From: an uncultured bacterium
GTDB taxonomy: Bacteria > Verrucomicrobiota > Lentisphaeria > Victivallales > UBA1829
Assembly (NCBI GenBank): GCA_900548385.1
Contig: URKJ01000022.1
Location: 12,641 to 76,640, forward strand
DNA: 64,000 nt
Direction of reading: 5' to 3'
The position numbers and the translations under genes were made by a program. The notes below the pieces were generated by a model. That model was not told where the DNA came from and ran no database searches. It worked only from the letters and a program-made list of their open reading frames with translations. Shown piece by piece: positions 1 to 8,320 of this stretch (position 1 is the first letter of the stretch; each line of letters starts with the position of its first letter).

Positions 1-1761
1 CGGGAGATCGCCGCAGTCGGATACAACGCGGTCCGTTTTCACCATTTCGAGAATCTGCTGCTGGACCGTACCTCCGCCGGCGCGTTGCGGTTCAATGCGG
101 AAATGCTGGACCGCTTCCAGTATTTCATGAGTCTGTTGAAGACGCGGGGAATTTACTACACGCTGGATCTCTACTGCAGCCGGAAGATACGCCCGGAGGA
201 CGGCGTGCGCAACTGGAAGAGCGGTTATGGCCCCGCGCAGTTCAAACTGCTCGTTCCATTCGAGGAATCCGCGATGAGATGCTGGGAGGCGTATGCGGAA
301 AAGCTGCTGACGCTGAAGAATCCCCACTCGGGCATGTCCCTTGCGGATGATCCGGCGCTTTCCATCGTGAACCTGCATAACGAGAACGGGCTTCCGCTTC
401 TGTTCCATTCGGAAAATCATCCGGAATTGATCGCGCTTTGTCTTGAGCGTTATTACAGCTGGTTGCGGGAGCGGGGACTCGACACTCCCGCAAACCGGAA
501 GCTGCGCGATTCGCTTTTTCTCGACTTTCTGAACTCCGTCCAGCGGAAAGCGATCCGGCGTCAAACCGCGTTTCTGCGGAAGACAATCGGCACGCGGGTT
601 CTGATTACGGATTTGAACAATCAGACGGGGTATTCCCTGAATTCCCTCCGGCGGGAGTTTGATGCGGTTGACAACCATACCTACTGGGCGCATCCGACAT
701 TTCCCGCGGCGAAATGGAGCACTCCCACGAAATACTCGCAGGCGTCTCCGCTCGCTCTCGGCGGAGCCCATTCCCGGGAGGTTATGGCGACGCGGATTTT
801 CGGGAAACCGTTTCTTCTGACCGAAGTGAACCATTGCACGCCGAACCGCTTCACTCCGGAGTACGCACCGCTGTTCGGCGCTTATGCCGCCCTTCAGGAC
901 TGGGACGGTATTTACCGGTTCGCCTGGTCGCACGGCGGACGGAAGTATATGGAGCGGAAAGCTCTGGGCGGGTTCGATGCGGTGAACAATCCGTTGGATC
1001 AGCTTTCCGACCGTCTTGTCCATGCGCTTTTCGTGCGCGGCGATGTCGCTTCCGCTCCGGGGGCGGCCGGACTGCTGTTCCGGGAGGAGCAGGTGAAATC
1101 GCTCAAAGGGTTCGCCGGGGAGGAGACGCGCAGTTTCACCTGGCTCGGACTCTATACGAAAATCGGTGTCTTCTGCGGGAAGACGGATTCCGCCGCGTCC
1201 GTGGGGCTCGATCCGTTTTCGAACTGGGCGGCGACGCTGCCGGGGCCGTTGAAACAGGCTTATGAACGGGCTCTGGAGCGCAAGCCGGTGCGGAGCGAGA
1301 GCGGGGAGATCCTGATTGCACCGTCGGAAAAACGTTTTTCCGTTGTCACTCCGAGGACGGAAGCGGTAAGCTGTTCCGGGGCGGCGGAGGGGGATGTGCT
1401 CTGCGTCCGGAATGCCGCCTGTCCCCAGAGTTTCGCTCTGATTTCGCTGGACGGGAAGGCTTTACGGGAGAGCCGCAGTCTGCTGCTCCTGCATCTGACG
1501 GAGACGGCGAACAGCGGGATGGTCTTTGAAAACGCGTCCGGAACACTTCTACTGGACTGGGGCGGGGCGCCGGTTCTGCTGAGGAAAGCATCTGCGGACA
1601 TCGTTCTGCGTCTTACCCGTGACTGGAAGATCGAAACGCTGGATCTTTCCGGCAGGGCGACGGGAACGGTTCCGGTCGTGCATGACAGTGAGGGACTGAA
1701 GTTCCGCGCCGACACCGGAATGAGAAAAGGCGGTGTTATGGCGTACCATCTGACGCGGTGA
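1..1761 (+). CDS. Large glycoside hydrolase, clan GH-A-like (5' end outside window)
   Basis: The reading frame is open from base 1, so the protein begins upstream; the TTG at 85 is internal. The visible part is the second half of a TIM-barrel glycosidase followed by a beta-rich tail. VGYNAVRFHHFE near the edge, VNLHNENG (candidate acid/base Glu) and FLLTEVNHCTPNRF (candidate nucleophile Glu) line up one for one with AGFNAIRLHHHD, SLVNEGN and FTVTEFDYAKPNRF in the protein encoded at 34047-37352, so the two are paralogues. By analogy it should be secreted and act on a plant or mucin glycan, but the substrate cannot be read from sequence. Its stop is followed by about 210 bp without a gene, then the convergent sbcC-like gene. 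Confidence 0.8.
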   Translation, partial: REIAAVGYNAVRFHHFENLLLDRTSAGALRFNAEMLDRFQYFMSLLKTRGIYYTLDLYCSRKIRPEDGVRNWKSGYGPAQFKLLVPFEESAMRCWEAYAEKLLTLKNPHSGMSLADDPALSIVNLHNENGLPLLFHSENHPELIALCLERYYSWLRERGLDTPANRKLRDSLFLDFLNSVQRKAIRRQTAFLRKTIGTRVLITDLNNQTGYSLNSLRREFDAVDNHTYWAHPTFPAAKWSTPTKYSQASPLALGGAHSREVMATRIFGKPFLLTEVNHCTPNRFTPEYAPLFGAYAALQDWDGIYRFAWSHGGRKYMERKALGGFDAVNNPLDQLSDRLVHALFVRGDVASAPGAAGLLFREEQVKSLKGFAGEETRSFTWLGLYTKIGVFCGKTDSAASVGLDPFSNWAATLPGPLKQAYERALERKPVRSESGEILIAPSEKRFSVVTPRTEAVSCSGAAEGDVLCVRNAACPQSFALISLDGKALRESRSLLLLHLTETANSGMVFENASGTLLLDWGGAPVLLRKASADIVLRLTRDWKIETLDLSGRATGTVPVVHDSEGLKFRADTGMRKGGVMAYHLTR

Positions 1762-1972
1762 GACAGCGGACCTTTTATCATGGCGACGATCGGGTCGACC
1801 CATCGGACCGGGGAACCGGATCAACGCGGAAACGCTTGCAGTCTCTCCGATTCCGACATGGGTAACAGCCCGTACAGAAAAAGAGCTGAGCTCGCTTTTC
1901 TCCTCCATGACTGTTTCGGAACAGCCGTAAAAAATGATTTCCTCCGGACGCTCACCAGACGCTTCCGGAGGA

Positions 1973-4900
1973 TCAATTTCCGAGAAATCTGGTACCGGGT
2001 CCCGTAATCGAGCTCCGTCCGCGGTTGTTTTCCAGGTGCAGGACAACCGGGACGGCGGAGTCAATGCCGTGGGCGTGCGAGATGATACCGATGAGTTTGC
2101 CGTTTTGACGAAGCCCTGCAAGCTGTTCCAGTGCGTGCTGAAGAGTTTCCTCGTCCAGAGTCCCGAACCCTTCGTCGAGAAACAAGGTGTCGATGCGGAC
2201 TTTGTCACGGGTCATCCGGGAGAGTCCGAGAGCCAGAGCGAGGCTGACAAGGAACGTTTCTCCGCCGGAAAGATTTCTCGTCGAACGGAGCTCGTCGCCG
2301 CGGTACCGGTCGAGAATATTGAATTCCAGATCGCTTTCCGGATCGGCGGTGAGGATGAAATGGTCGGTGAATTTGACAAGCTGGTCATTGGCAAGTCCGA
2401 TCAGCGTTTCAAAGGTCAGGCTTTGGACGAACAGACGGAATTTTTTCCCCTCGGCGGAGCCGATCAGTTCATCAAGCAGAGCCCATTTCTGCCGGAGAAT
2501 GCGTTTGGCTTCGATCTGTTTCGCCAGAGCGGCGGAACGTTCCAGATTTCCGGCGTGCTGTTCCAGCAGAAGCGAATGCTCGCCGATTTCCGCCAGATAC
2601 TTTTGCCGCTGCTCGTCCAGTTTCAGCAGTTCCGTTTCCATTGCGGGAAGACCCACTGGAAGCCCGACGCCGTGCCCGGCGAGGAAACGCCGCGTCTGTT
2701 CCATGCGGTTTTCCGATTCCTGAAAACTTGTTTGCAGCGATTCCGATTTCAGAAGCAGAGTCTGCCGGGACTCCTCCGCCGTATGCAACGAGAGTTCCGC
2801 CTGTTTGAACGCAGCGGCAAGTTTTTTCTCTTCTTCGGCGGGATCTTTTTCTCCGAAAAACTGCTTCCGCTGAAGCTCCAGAGCGTTCAGTTCCAGTTTC
2901 TGCGCTTCGGCATTTTTCCGGCACTCTTCCAGCCCGGCGGCAAAATTGGCTTTCCGTTCCGCACCCGTCCGGAGTTCAAGAATGAGTTGTTCCAAATCGG
3001 CGGCGGCGTGTTTTTCCTCCGCCGAGAGCCGTTCAAAGTCGGAATACCGCTGCCGGAGAGCGGCGAGCAGCATACGCGGCGGCTGATCGGGACAGGATGG
3101 AATGTCTTTCAGCAGTTCCGTCATGGACGCGCGGAGGTTTTGCCGCCGGTTTGTTTTTTCCGTCATTGTCTGCCCGCCGAGCTCGCAGCGGGAATTAAGA
3201 GTGTTCAGCAGGCGGATATGATTTTCGGCGTTTGACGAGAGTTCCCGGAGACGCGTCTGTGCGGCTTCCTGCTTACTTCTCGCGTGGTCGCGGTCCTGAA
3301 CCGCGGTTTCGATCATGGCACCGACGGCGTTGAGACGCGTCAGTTCTTCACTGGCGGTTCGATGAGCGGAGAGCAGAGCCGCGCGGTCGTCCGGCAGACT
3401 GTCTTCCGCTTTTTTCAATGCGGTTTCCAGCAGTTTCTGCTTTTCTTCGCCTGCGGCGAGCTGTGCTTCATGGCGGATGACGGCACTCTGCAGGTCTGAG
3501 AGTTCGGTTTCAATGCGTTTGAGCTTTTCCCGCGCTTCCGGGAGATGATCGGGTTCCGGGGCGGGAAGATGGTGTGCATACGGATGTTTTTCAGAACCGC
3601 AGAGCGGACATGCCTTTCCTTCCTGCAGCGTGTTGCGGAATTCTTCCAGACTTGCGATTTTCGCCTGATCCAGCCGCTGCTGCTCCAATAACACAATCCG
3701 TTGTTCCTGAGCGGTTTTCAGTTCCAGCTTCGCATCCCGGAGAGCTGCTGCGGCAGCGTATTCCGTTCGGACCGTATTCTGCAAATCCCGGAGTTCATTT
3801 TGTTGAGAACGGAGCGAGGCGGCTTCTTCCATGCGCCGGAGCAGTTCATCCAGTTCGCGGACCTGTGTGGAAGTATGCTCCTTTTTTGCAAAAAATTCGG
3901 GAACGGTATCGCCGTTGAGAAGCGAATTCAGCAGGTTTTCGTGCTTGCGGAACAGTTCTTCTGCTTCGGCGTATACTGTTTCCTGTTTGCGCAGAGCGTC
4001 CTGTGTTCCGGCAAGAGCGGTTTCCTGAGCGGAACGTTCCTGCCGCAGAGAGAGCAACTGTCTTTCCGTTTCCGCGATTTCCCGCTCCAGTTCTTCGAGT
4101 TGTCCGCAGACCAGTTCGAGAGAGCCGAGAACGGTTCCGAGGGAGGCGTCCGCAGAGCGTTTCCGCAATTCGCTTCGCAATCCGTTCAGCCGGTTTTCCT
4201 GTTGTTGTTTCTTCTGTTCCGCGGTTTGCAGGGCGTGTCCGGTTTCCGCAAGACGCTTTTTTTGAACTTCGAGTTCCTGATCTGCTTTGTTCCGGTTTTC
4301 CCGCCGGACGGCGATCCGGGTGTCCAGTTCGCGGACTTTCAGGAGGATGGGGGCAAGCATGATCTGTTCCGCTTCGATCCGCCGTTTTGTTTCCGCGGTC
4401 TCTTCGCAAAGTTGAGCGGTCCGGGTCAGTTCGCGTGCGAGTTCGTTCCGTGCGGCGGTGATCCGTTCTTGAGCCGCCGTTTCGCTTGTCAGTGTTTTCA
4501 CCGCACGGATGATTTCGGCACCGGCGTCGTAACGTTTCCGGATGTCCTGAACGGCATCGCGTTTTTCCTGAATGGCGGTTTGCAGTTCGCGGACACGTTC
4601 TTCCGGGAGAAGTTCAATTCCGGAGCAGGATTTTTCGAGAGCTTCCAGTTCCAGCAGCTGTCCGCGTGCGAGTTCATGGGCTTTCCGGGATATTTCCGCA
4701 TAAATGCCGGTTCCGGTGATCTGTTCCAGAATCGGGGACCGCTCATCCGGCGACGCGTGCAGAAAATTGGCGAACTGTCCCTGGGGAAGGATCATCGCCC
4801 GTGAGAAATGGGAAAAATCCATTCCGGTCAGTTCCCGGATCCGTTCCCGCGTCTCTTCCAGTTTGGAGGTGAGAATTCTGCCTTCGCCGGAGCCGTCTTC

Positions 4901-5251
4901 GAGCTTGGAAAGCAGATGCTGGGCTTTTTGCAGATTGTCTGTCCGCGCCACCCGATGCTGGGACCAGCGGCAGAGAAAACGTCCTTTGTCATTGGAAAAG
5001 ACGACTTCGGCGAAACACTCTTTCGTTCCGCGCGTCATGATTTCGTTGTCACTCTGATTGACGCGGTCGAGTCGGGACGTTCGTCCGTAGAGGGCAAGAC
5101 GGACGGCATCGAAAATTGTGGATTTTCCCGAACCGACGGGGCCCGACAAAGCAAAAATGCCCGCATCGGCAAATACCGGATCGGTCAGGTCGATTTGCCA
5201 CTCTCCGGCGAGCGACGCCAGGTTTTTGAAACGGATTTTTTCGATTTTCAT
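1973..5251 (-). CDS. sbcC: SbcC-like (Rad50 family) exonuclease ATPase subunit
   Basis: This 1092-residue SMC-like ATPase normally pairs with the SbcD nuclease to open DNA hairpins and process ends. The Walker A GPVGSGKST lies at residues 37-45. A long coiled coil is interrupted by a zinc hook CPLC at 548-551, and the C-terminal half carries the ABC signature NLSGGET, then Walker B IDTLFLDEGFGTLD. Length and architecture are those of SbcC. The start overlaps the stop of the upstream membrane protein by four bases (ATGA), so the two are translationally coupled. No sbcD is seen in the window, which is unusual because the two genes are usually adjacent. Confidence 0.93.
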   Translation of the reverse strand: MKIEKIRFKNLASLAGEWQIDLTDPVFADAGIFALSGPVGSGKSTIFDAVRLALYGRTSRLDRVNQSDNEIMTRGTKECFAEVVFSNDKGRFLCRWSQHRVARTDNLQKAQHLLSKLEDGSGEGRILTSKLEETRERIRELTGMDFSHFSRAMILPQGQFANFLHASPDERSPILEQITGTGIYAEISRKAHELARGQLLELEALEKSCSGIELLPEERVRELQTAIQEKRDAVQDIRKRYDAGAEIIRAVKTLTSETAAQERITAARNELARELTRTAQLCEETAETKRRIEAEQIMLAPILLKVRELDTRIAVRRENRNKADQELEVQKKRLAETGHALQTAEQKKQQQENRLNGLRSELRKRSADASLGTVLGSLELVCGQLEELEREIAETERQLLSLRQERSAQETALAGTQDALRKQETVYAEAEELFRKHENLLNSLLNGDTVPEFFAKKEHTSTQVRELDELLRRMEEAASLRSQQNELRDLQNTVRTEYAAAAALRDAKLELKTAQEQRIVLLEQQRLDQAKIASLEEFRNTLQEGKACPLCGSEKHPYAHHLPAPEPDHLPEAREKLKRIETELSDLQSAVIRHEAQLAAGEEKQKLLETALKKAEDSLPDDRAALLSAHRTASEELTRLNAVGAMIETAVQDRDHARSKQEAAQTRLRELSSNAENHIRLLNTLNSRCELGGQTMTEKTNRRQNLRASMTELLKDIPSCPDQPPRMLLAALRQRYSDFERLSAEEKHAAADLEQLILELRTGAERKANFAAGLEECRKNAEAQKLELNALELQRKQFFGEKDPAEEEKKLAAAFKQAELSLHTAEESRQTLLLKSESLQTSFQESENRMEQTRRFLAGHGVGLPVGLPAMETELLKLDEQRQKYLAEIGEHSLLLEQHAGNLERSAALAKQIEAKRILRQKWALLDELIGSAEGKKFRLFVQSLTFETLIGLANDQLVKFTDHFILTADPESDLEFNILDRYRGDELRSTRNLSGGETFLVSLALALGLSRMTRDKVRIDTLFLDEGFGTLDEETLQHALEQLAGLRQNGKLIGIISHAHGIDSAVPVVLHLENNRGRSSITGPGTRFLGN

Positions 5252-6687
5252 TTCAGCCGGTACACTTTCTGCATTCCGCGTTCCAGAAGCGGTTCCGGGC
5301 TGGCGGCGAGTCGGAACCGCTGTTTCAGTTTCTCAAGGTCCGCCCCGTTCCGGCAGACAAGCAGTGTACCGGGCGGAAGAGAGACTACCTGTCCGAAATC
5401 TGGCCGGTCATACAGGATCGCGGTATCCGGTACACCGTAATTCAGCAGAATGAAACGGAGCGACGGCGGATCGGCGTCGAAGTCGATGAAAACTGCTCCG
5501 TCCGGGGGCAGATTGGCGCGGATCGTTTTTACCGCTTCCATGGGGATGAACTCTTCCGAGACCGGGTACGGGCAGAGAAGATCATCGGAGCCCGCGGGAC
5601 CGAAAAGCAGACGCGAGACCGCCGGAGTCGCCGTCGGCGCAAGGAGAACCCACAGCAGAACCGTCAGCAGGAAAAGAATCGTGCCGATCCGTCCCGCCGT
5701 CCGGAAATATTCCCGCGCGGGAATGACGAGAATGATGCACCAGATTCCGAAAAAGGGAAAGAAGATCCGCGGAAACGGCGGAACGTTCGCAGGAATCAGC
5801 AGGAACAGAGGCATGAGTGCGATCAGCAGAAAACCGAGCAGGCGCAGACGCAATGCCGGACGGCGTTTCCAGAGTTTCCACGCTCCCGCCGATGCCGCCG
5901 CCAGCAACGGGAGAACGGAAACGCCGAATGCCGCATACAGATTCCAATATGCCGCGCCGTAGCCGGCCCATCCTTCCCGCAGGCGGGAAGCCGCAACGAG
6001 CTTCCCGAAGATATGCGCATAGAACAGCGGAACGCAAAGCACCGGAATCGCGGCAAGCAGAATCCAGCGTATCCGTTTTTCCGGATCGCGGAGAGCCGGG
6101 AGAAAAAACAGCGCTCCCGCCAGAAGAGCGAACAGTGCGGTGGGCATTACTCCGACAGCCAGAAAGCAGAACAGCAGGTAGAGAACGGCGGAACCGCAGA
6201 CCGTTTTCCGCTTTATCCAGCGTTCCGCGGCAAGGAAGGCTGCGATGCAGAACAGCAGGGCGGCGGCGTACCCCCGCAGAGCGGTCGAGAACAGCACCAT
6301 CGGGCCGGAGACCGCCAGAAGCGCGGAACATGCCGCTCCGGAAATGAGTCCGCCCCGCCGGATCAGAATCCGGCTTGACAGCCACAGCGCAATACTGCCT
6401 GTCATCAGCGAGAGCAGACGTAAAAACAGAATCCAGTTGTCCGTCAGCGTTCCGCCCGCCGAATTCCAGAGAGAGAGAAGCGTCGTGTAGACGATGTGAT
6501 TGTTCGGAATCGGATAAGTAAACGGGATTTTCGCAAATCCGAGAGTGAGCCATCCAAGCGTGAGGACTTCGTCGAACCAGGGCGGACGGGTCAGGAACGG
6601 AATCGCCGCCAGACACAGGATCAGCACCGCGAGAAACGGAATGCGTTTTTTCCAGACGGAGAGTGCGGCTCGGTCAATCGGTCTCAT
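5248..6687 (-). CDS. GT-C fold membrane glycosyltransferase-like protein (ArnT/PMT type)
   Basis: This 479-residue polytopic protein has about ten hydrophobic segments. After the first segment comes PPWFDEVLT, with Asp39-Glu40 in the first periplasmic loop. That is the acidic pair typical of GT-C enzymes using lipid-linked sugar donors (GT39/GT83, ArnT-like). The C-terminal roughly 100 residues are soluble and probably periplasmic. It starts 14 bp inside the end of zwf and overlaps the following sbcC start, so it is the middle gene of a tight three-gene run. Donor and acceptor are unknown; a role in cell-envelope glycan modification is inferred. Confidence 0.68.
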   Translation of the reverse strand: MRPIDRAALSVWKKRIPFLAVLILCLAAIPFLTRPPWFDEVLTLGWLTLGFAKIPFTYPIPNNHIVYTTLLSLWNSAGGTLTDNWILFLRLLSLMTGSIALWLSSRILIRRGGLISGAACSALLAVSGPMVLFSTALRGYAAALLFCIAAFLAAERWIKRKTVCGSAVLYLLFCFLAVGVMPTALFALLAGALFFLPALRDPEKRIRWILLAAIPVLCVPLFYAHIFGKLVAASRLREGWAGYGAAYWNLYAAFGVSVLPLLAAASAGAWKLWKRRPALRLRLLGFLLIALMPLFLLIPANVPPFPRIFFPFFGIWCIILVIPAREYFRTAGRIGTILFLLTVLLWVLLAPTATPAVSRLLFGPAGSDDLLCPYPVSEEFIPMEAVKTIRANLPPDGAVFIDFDADPPSLRFILLNYGVPDTAILYDRPDFGQVVSLPPGTLLVCRNGADLEKLKQRFRLAASPEPLLERGMQKVYRLK

Positions 6688-8224
6688 TCTTCCAAAGCAC
6701 CTTGTCCATATCGGTGAGGGACTCCGCTTCTTTCGGTCCCCACGATCCGGCGGGGTAATGGAAGAGCGGCGGCACAGGCCCGCCCTCGCCGCGTTCCCAG
6801 ACGTCGAGCACGGGAGTCAGGAGACTCCATGCGTGTTCGATGGTATCGTTGCGGATGAACAGCGTCTGATCGCCGAGCATACAGTCGAGCAGGAGCCGTT
6901 CGTAGGCATCGGGCATGGTTTCGCCCGGTTCGAGGATGCTGGCGTATTTGAAATCCATGCTCAGCGCGCCCATGCAGAGCTTGGGGCCCGGCTGTTTCGC
7001 CTGAATGGTGAGTCGCAGACCCTCTTCCGGCTGGACGTTGAGGATCAGCTGGTTCGGGGTGAGGTCTTCCGCTTTGACGGGGGAGAAGATCGAGTGCGGG
7101 ATCGGCTTGAAGTTGATGATGATCCGGCTGGTTTTCTCTTTCATCCGCTTTCCGCTGCGGAGATAGAAAGGAACGCCGTGCCAGCGCCAGTTGTCGATCA
7201 GCAGACGCATGGCGACGAATGTTTCCGTGTCGGAATCTGCGGGAATGCCGGGCTCGTCGGCGTAGGCGGGAACCGTTTCGCCGTTGATCTCTCCGGCTGA
7301 GTACTGGGCGCGGACGATGCTTTTTTCCAGATGTTTCGGATCGAACGGACGGATGCTGCGGAGGAGTTTGAGCTTCTCGGAACGGATGCTGTCGGCGTCG
7401 ATCGAACCGGGATTTTCCATTGCGACGAGGGCGAGCATTTCCAGAATATGGTTTTGGAACATGTCGCGCAGGAGTCCGCTTTTATCGAAGTATCCGGCGC
7501 GCCGTTCCACGCCGACAGTTTCCGCAACGGTGATTTGAACGTTGTCGATGTACCGGGAATTCCATACCGGTTCGAAGATGAGGTTTGCAAACCGGAGGAT
7601 CATGATATTCTGCACGGTTTCCTTGCCGAGATAATGGTCGATGCGGTAAATCTGCCGTTCGTCGAGAGTTTTATGGAGTTCCCGGTCGAGCTCCTGAGCG
7701 GAAGCAAGGTCGCGTCCGAACGGTTTTTCAAGGATTACATGCCGCCATGGCACGCCGGAGGGAGTTTCCTTTGTCAATCCCGAAGCGCCGAGATGGTCCA
7801 CGATATTGGAATAGAGCGCGGACGGCATTGCGAGGTAGAAGATACGTCCGAATGATCCGGGTTCTCCCCCGGCTTCGCGTTCCGCCTGATCGAGTTTTGC
7901 GCCGATCGCCTGATAAAACGCGGGGTCGTCATAATCCCCGTGAACATAGTGGACCCGGCGGAGAAATTCGCGGATATCATCGGAGCTTCCCTTGATCCAT
8001 TTTGCGAGAAGAGCGTGAAAGGAAGAGTCGTCCAGTTCGGAACGGGCGCATCCGACGATCCGGGACTGCTCGTGGAGCAGCCCGCGCTTGAAGAGCTGGA
8101 AGAGCGCGGGGATCAGCTTTCTGCAGGAAAGATCTCCCGATGCTCCGAAGATTGCGATTGTGTTTGGTACGGGGGCGACTTCCAGACAGAAGCCGCCGCG
8201 CCATGTGTATTTGCCGTCAGCCAT
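6674..8224 (-). CDS. zwf: Glucose-6-phosphate 1-dehydrogenase
   Basis: This cytoplasmic enzyme oxidises glucose 6-phosphate to 6-phosphogluconolactone with NAD(P)+, the entry to the oxidative pentose phosphate route. The nucleotide-binding motif GASGDLSCRKL lies near residues 27-37, EKPFGRD at 166-172, and the active-site signature RIDHYLGKE at 194-202. The 516-residue length is typical. A GGGAGG-like ribosome site (cgggagggaaatt) precedes the ATG. It is the first gene of a minus-strand run with the GT-C protein and sbcC. Neither pgl nor gnd is nearby. Confidence 0.97.
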   Translation of the reverse strand: MADGKYTWRGGFCLEVAPVPNTIAIFGASGDLSCRKLIPALFQLFKRGLLHEQSRIVGCARSELDDSSFHALLAKWIKGSSDDIREFLRRVHYVHGDYDDPAFYQAIGAKLDQAEREAGGEPGSFGRIFYLAMPSALYSNIVDHLGASGLTKETPSGVPWRHVILEKPFGRDLASAQELDRELHKTLDERQIYRIDHYLGKETVQNIMILRFANLIFEPVWNSRYIDNVQITVAETVGVERRAGYFDKSGLLRDMFQNHILEMLALVAMENPGSIDADSIRSEKLKLLRSIRPFDPKHLEKSIVRAQYSAGEINGETVPAYADEPGIPADSDTETFVAMRLLIDNWRWHGVPFYLRSGKRMKEKTSRIIINFKPIPHSIFSPVKAEDLTPNQLILNVQPEEGLRLTIQAKQPGPKLCMGALSMDFKYASILEPGETMPDAYERLLLDCMLGDQTLFIRNDTIEHAWSLLTPVLDVWERGEGGPVPPLFHYPAGSWGPKEAESLTDMDKVLWKNETD

Positions 8225-8255
8225 AATTTCCCTCCCGATAGTGTTTTTAAGGAGT

Positions 8256-8283
8256 AAAATAATCTGCTTTCCGGTAAAATCAA
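8256..8283 (-). promoter_or_regulatory. Candidate zwf promoter
   Basis: On the minus strand TTGATT and TATTTT are separated by 16 bp, ending about 32 bp before the zwf ATG. The -35 hexamer abuts the hairpin that follows the upstream glycosidase gene. Match to consensus is moderate. Confidence 0.45.
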
Positions 8284-8310
8284 TCCCGGAACGGAATTTT
8301 CTTCCGGGAT
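8283..8310 (-). terminator. Hairpin after the GH13-like gene
   Basis: A nine-base perfect inverted repeat, ATCCCGGAA / TTCCGGGAT, with a 10-base loop lies 10 bp past the stop of the 8321-12277 gene. The T-run on the minus strand is poor (TGATTTT), so it may be a weak terminator or a 3' stabilising stem. Confidence 0.5.
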
Positions 8311-8320
8311 CTGAAAGAGG

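Noticed and set aside
3701..4804. Open frame of 367 codons on the plus strand
   Set aside because: It lies wholly inside the sbcC gene on the other strand and has no family signal; sbcC has all its motifs.
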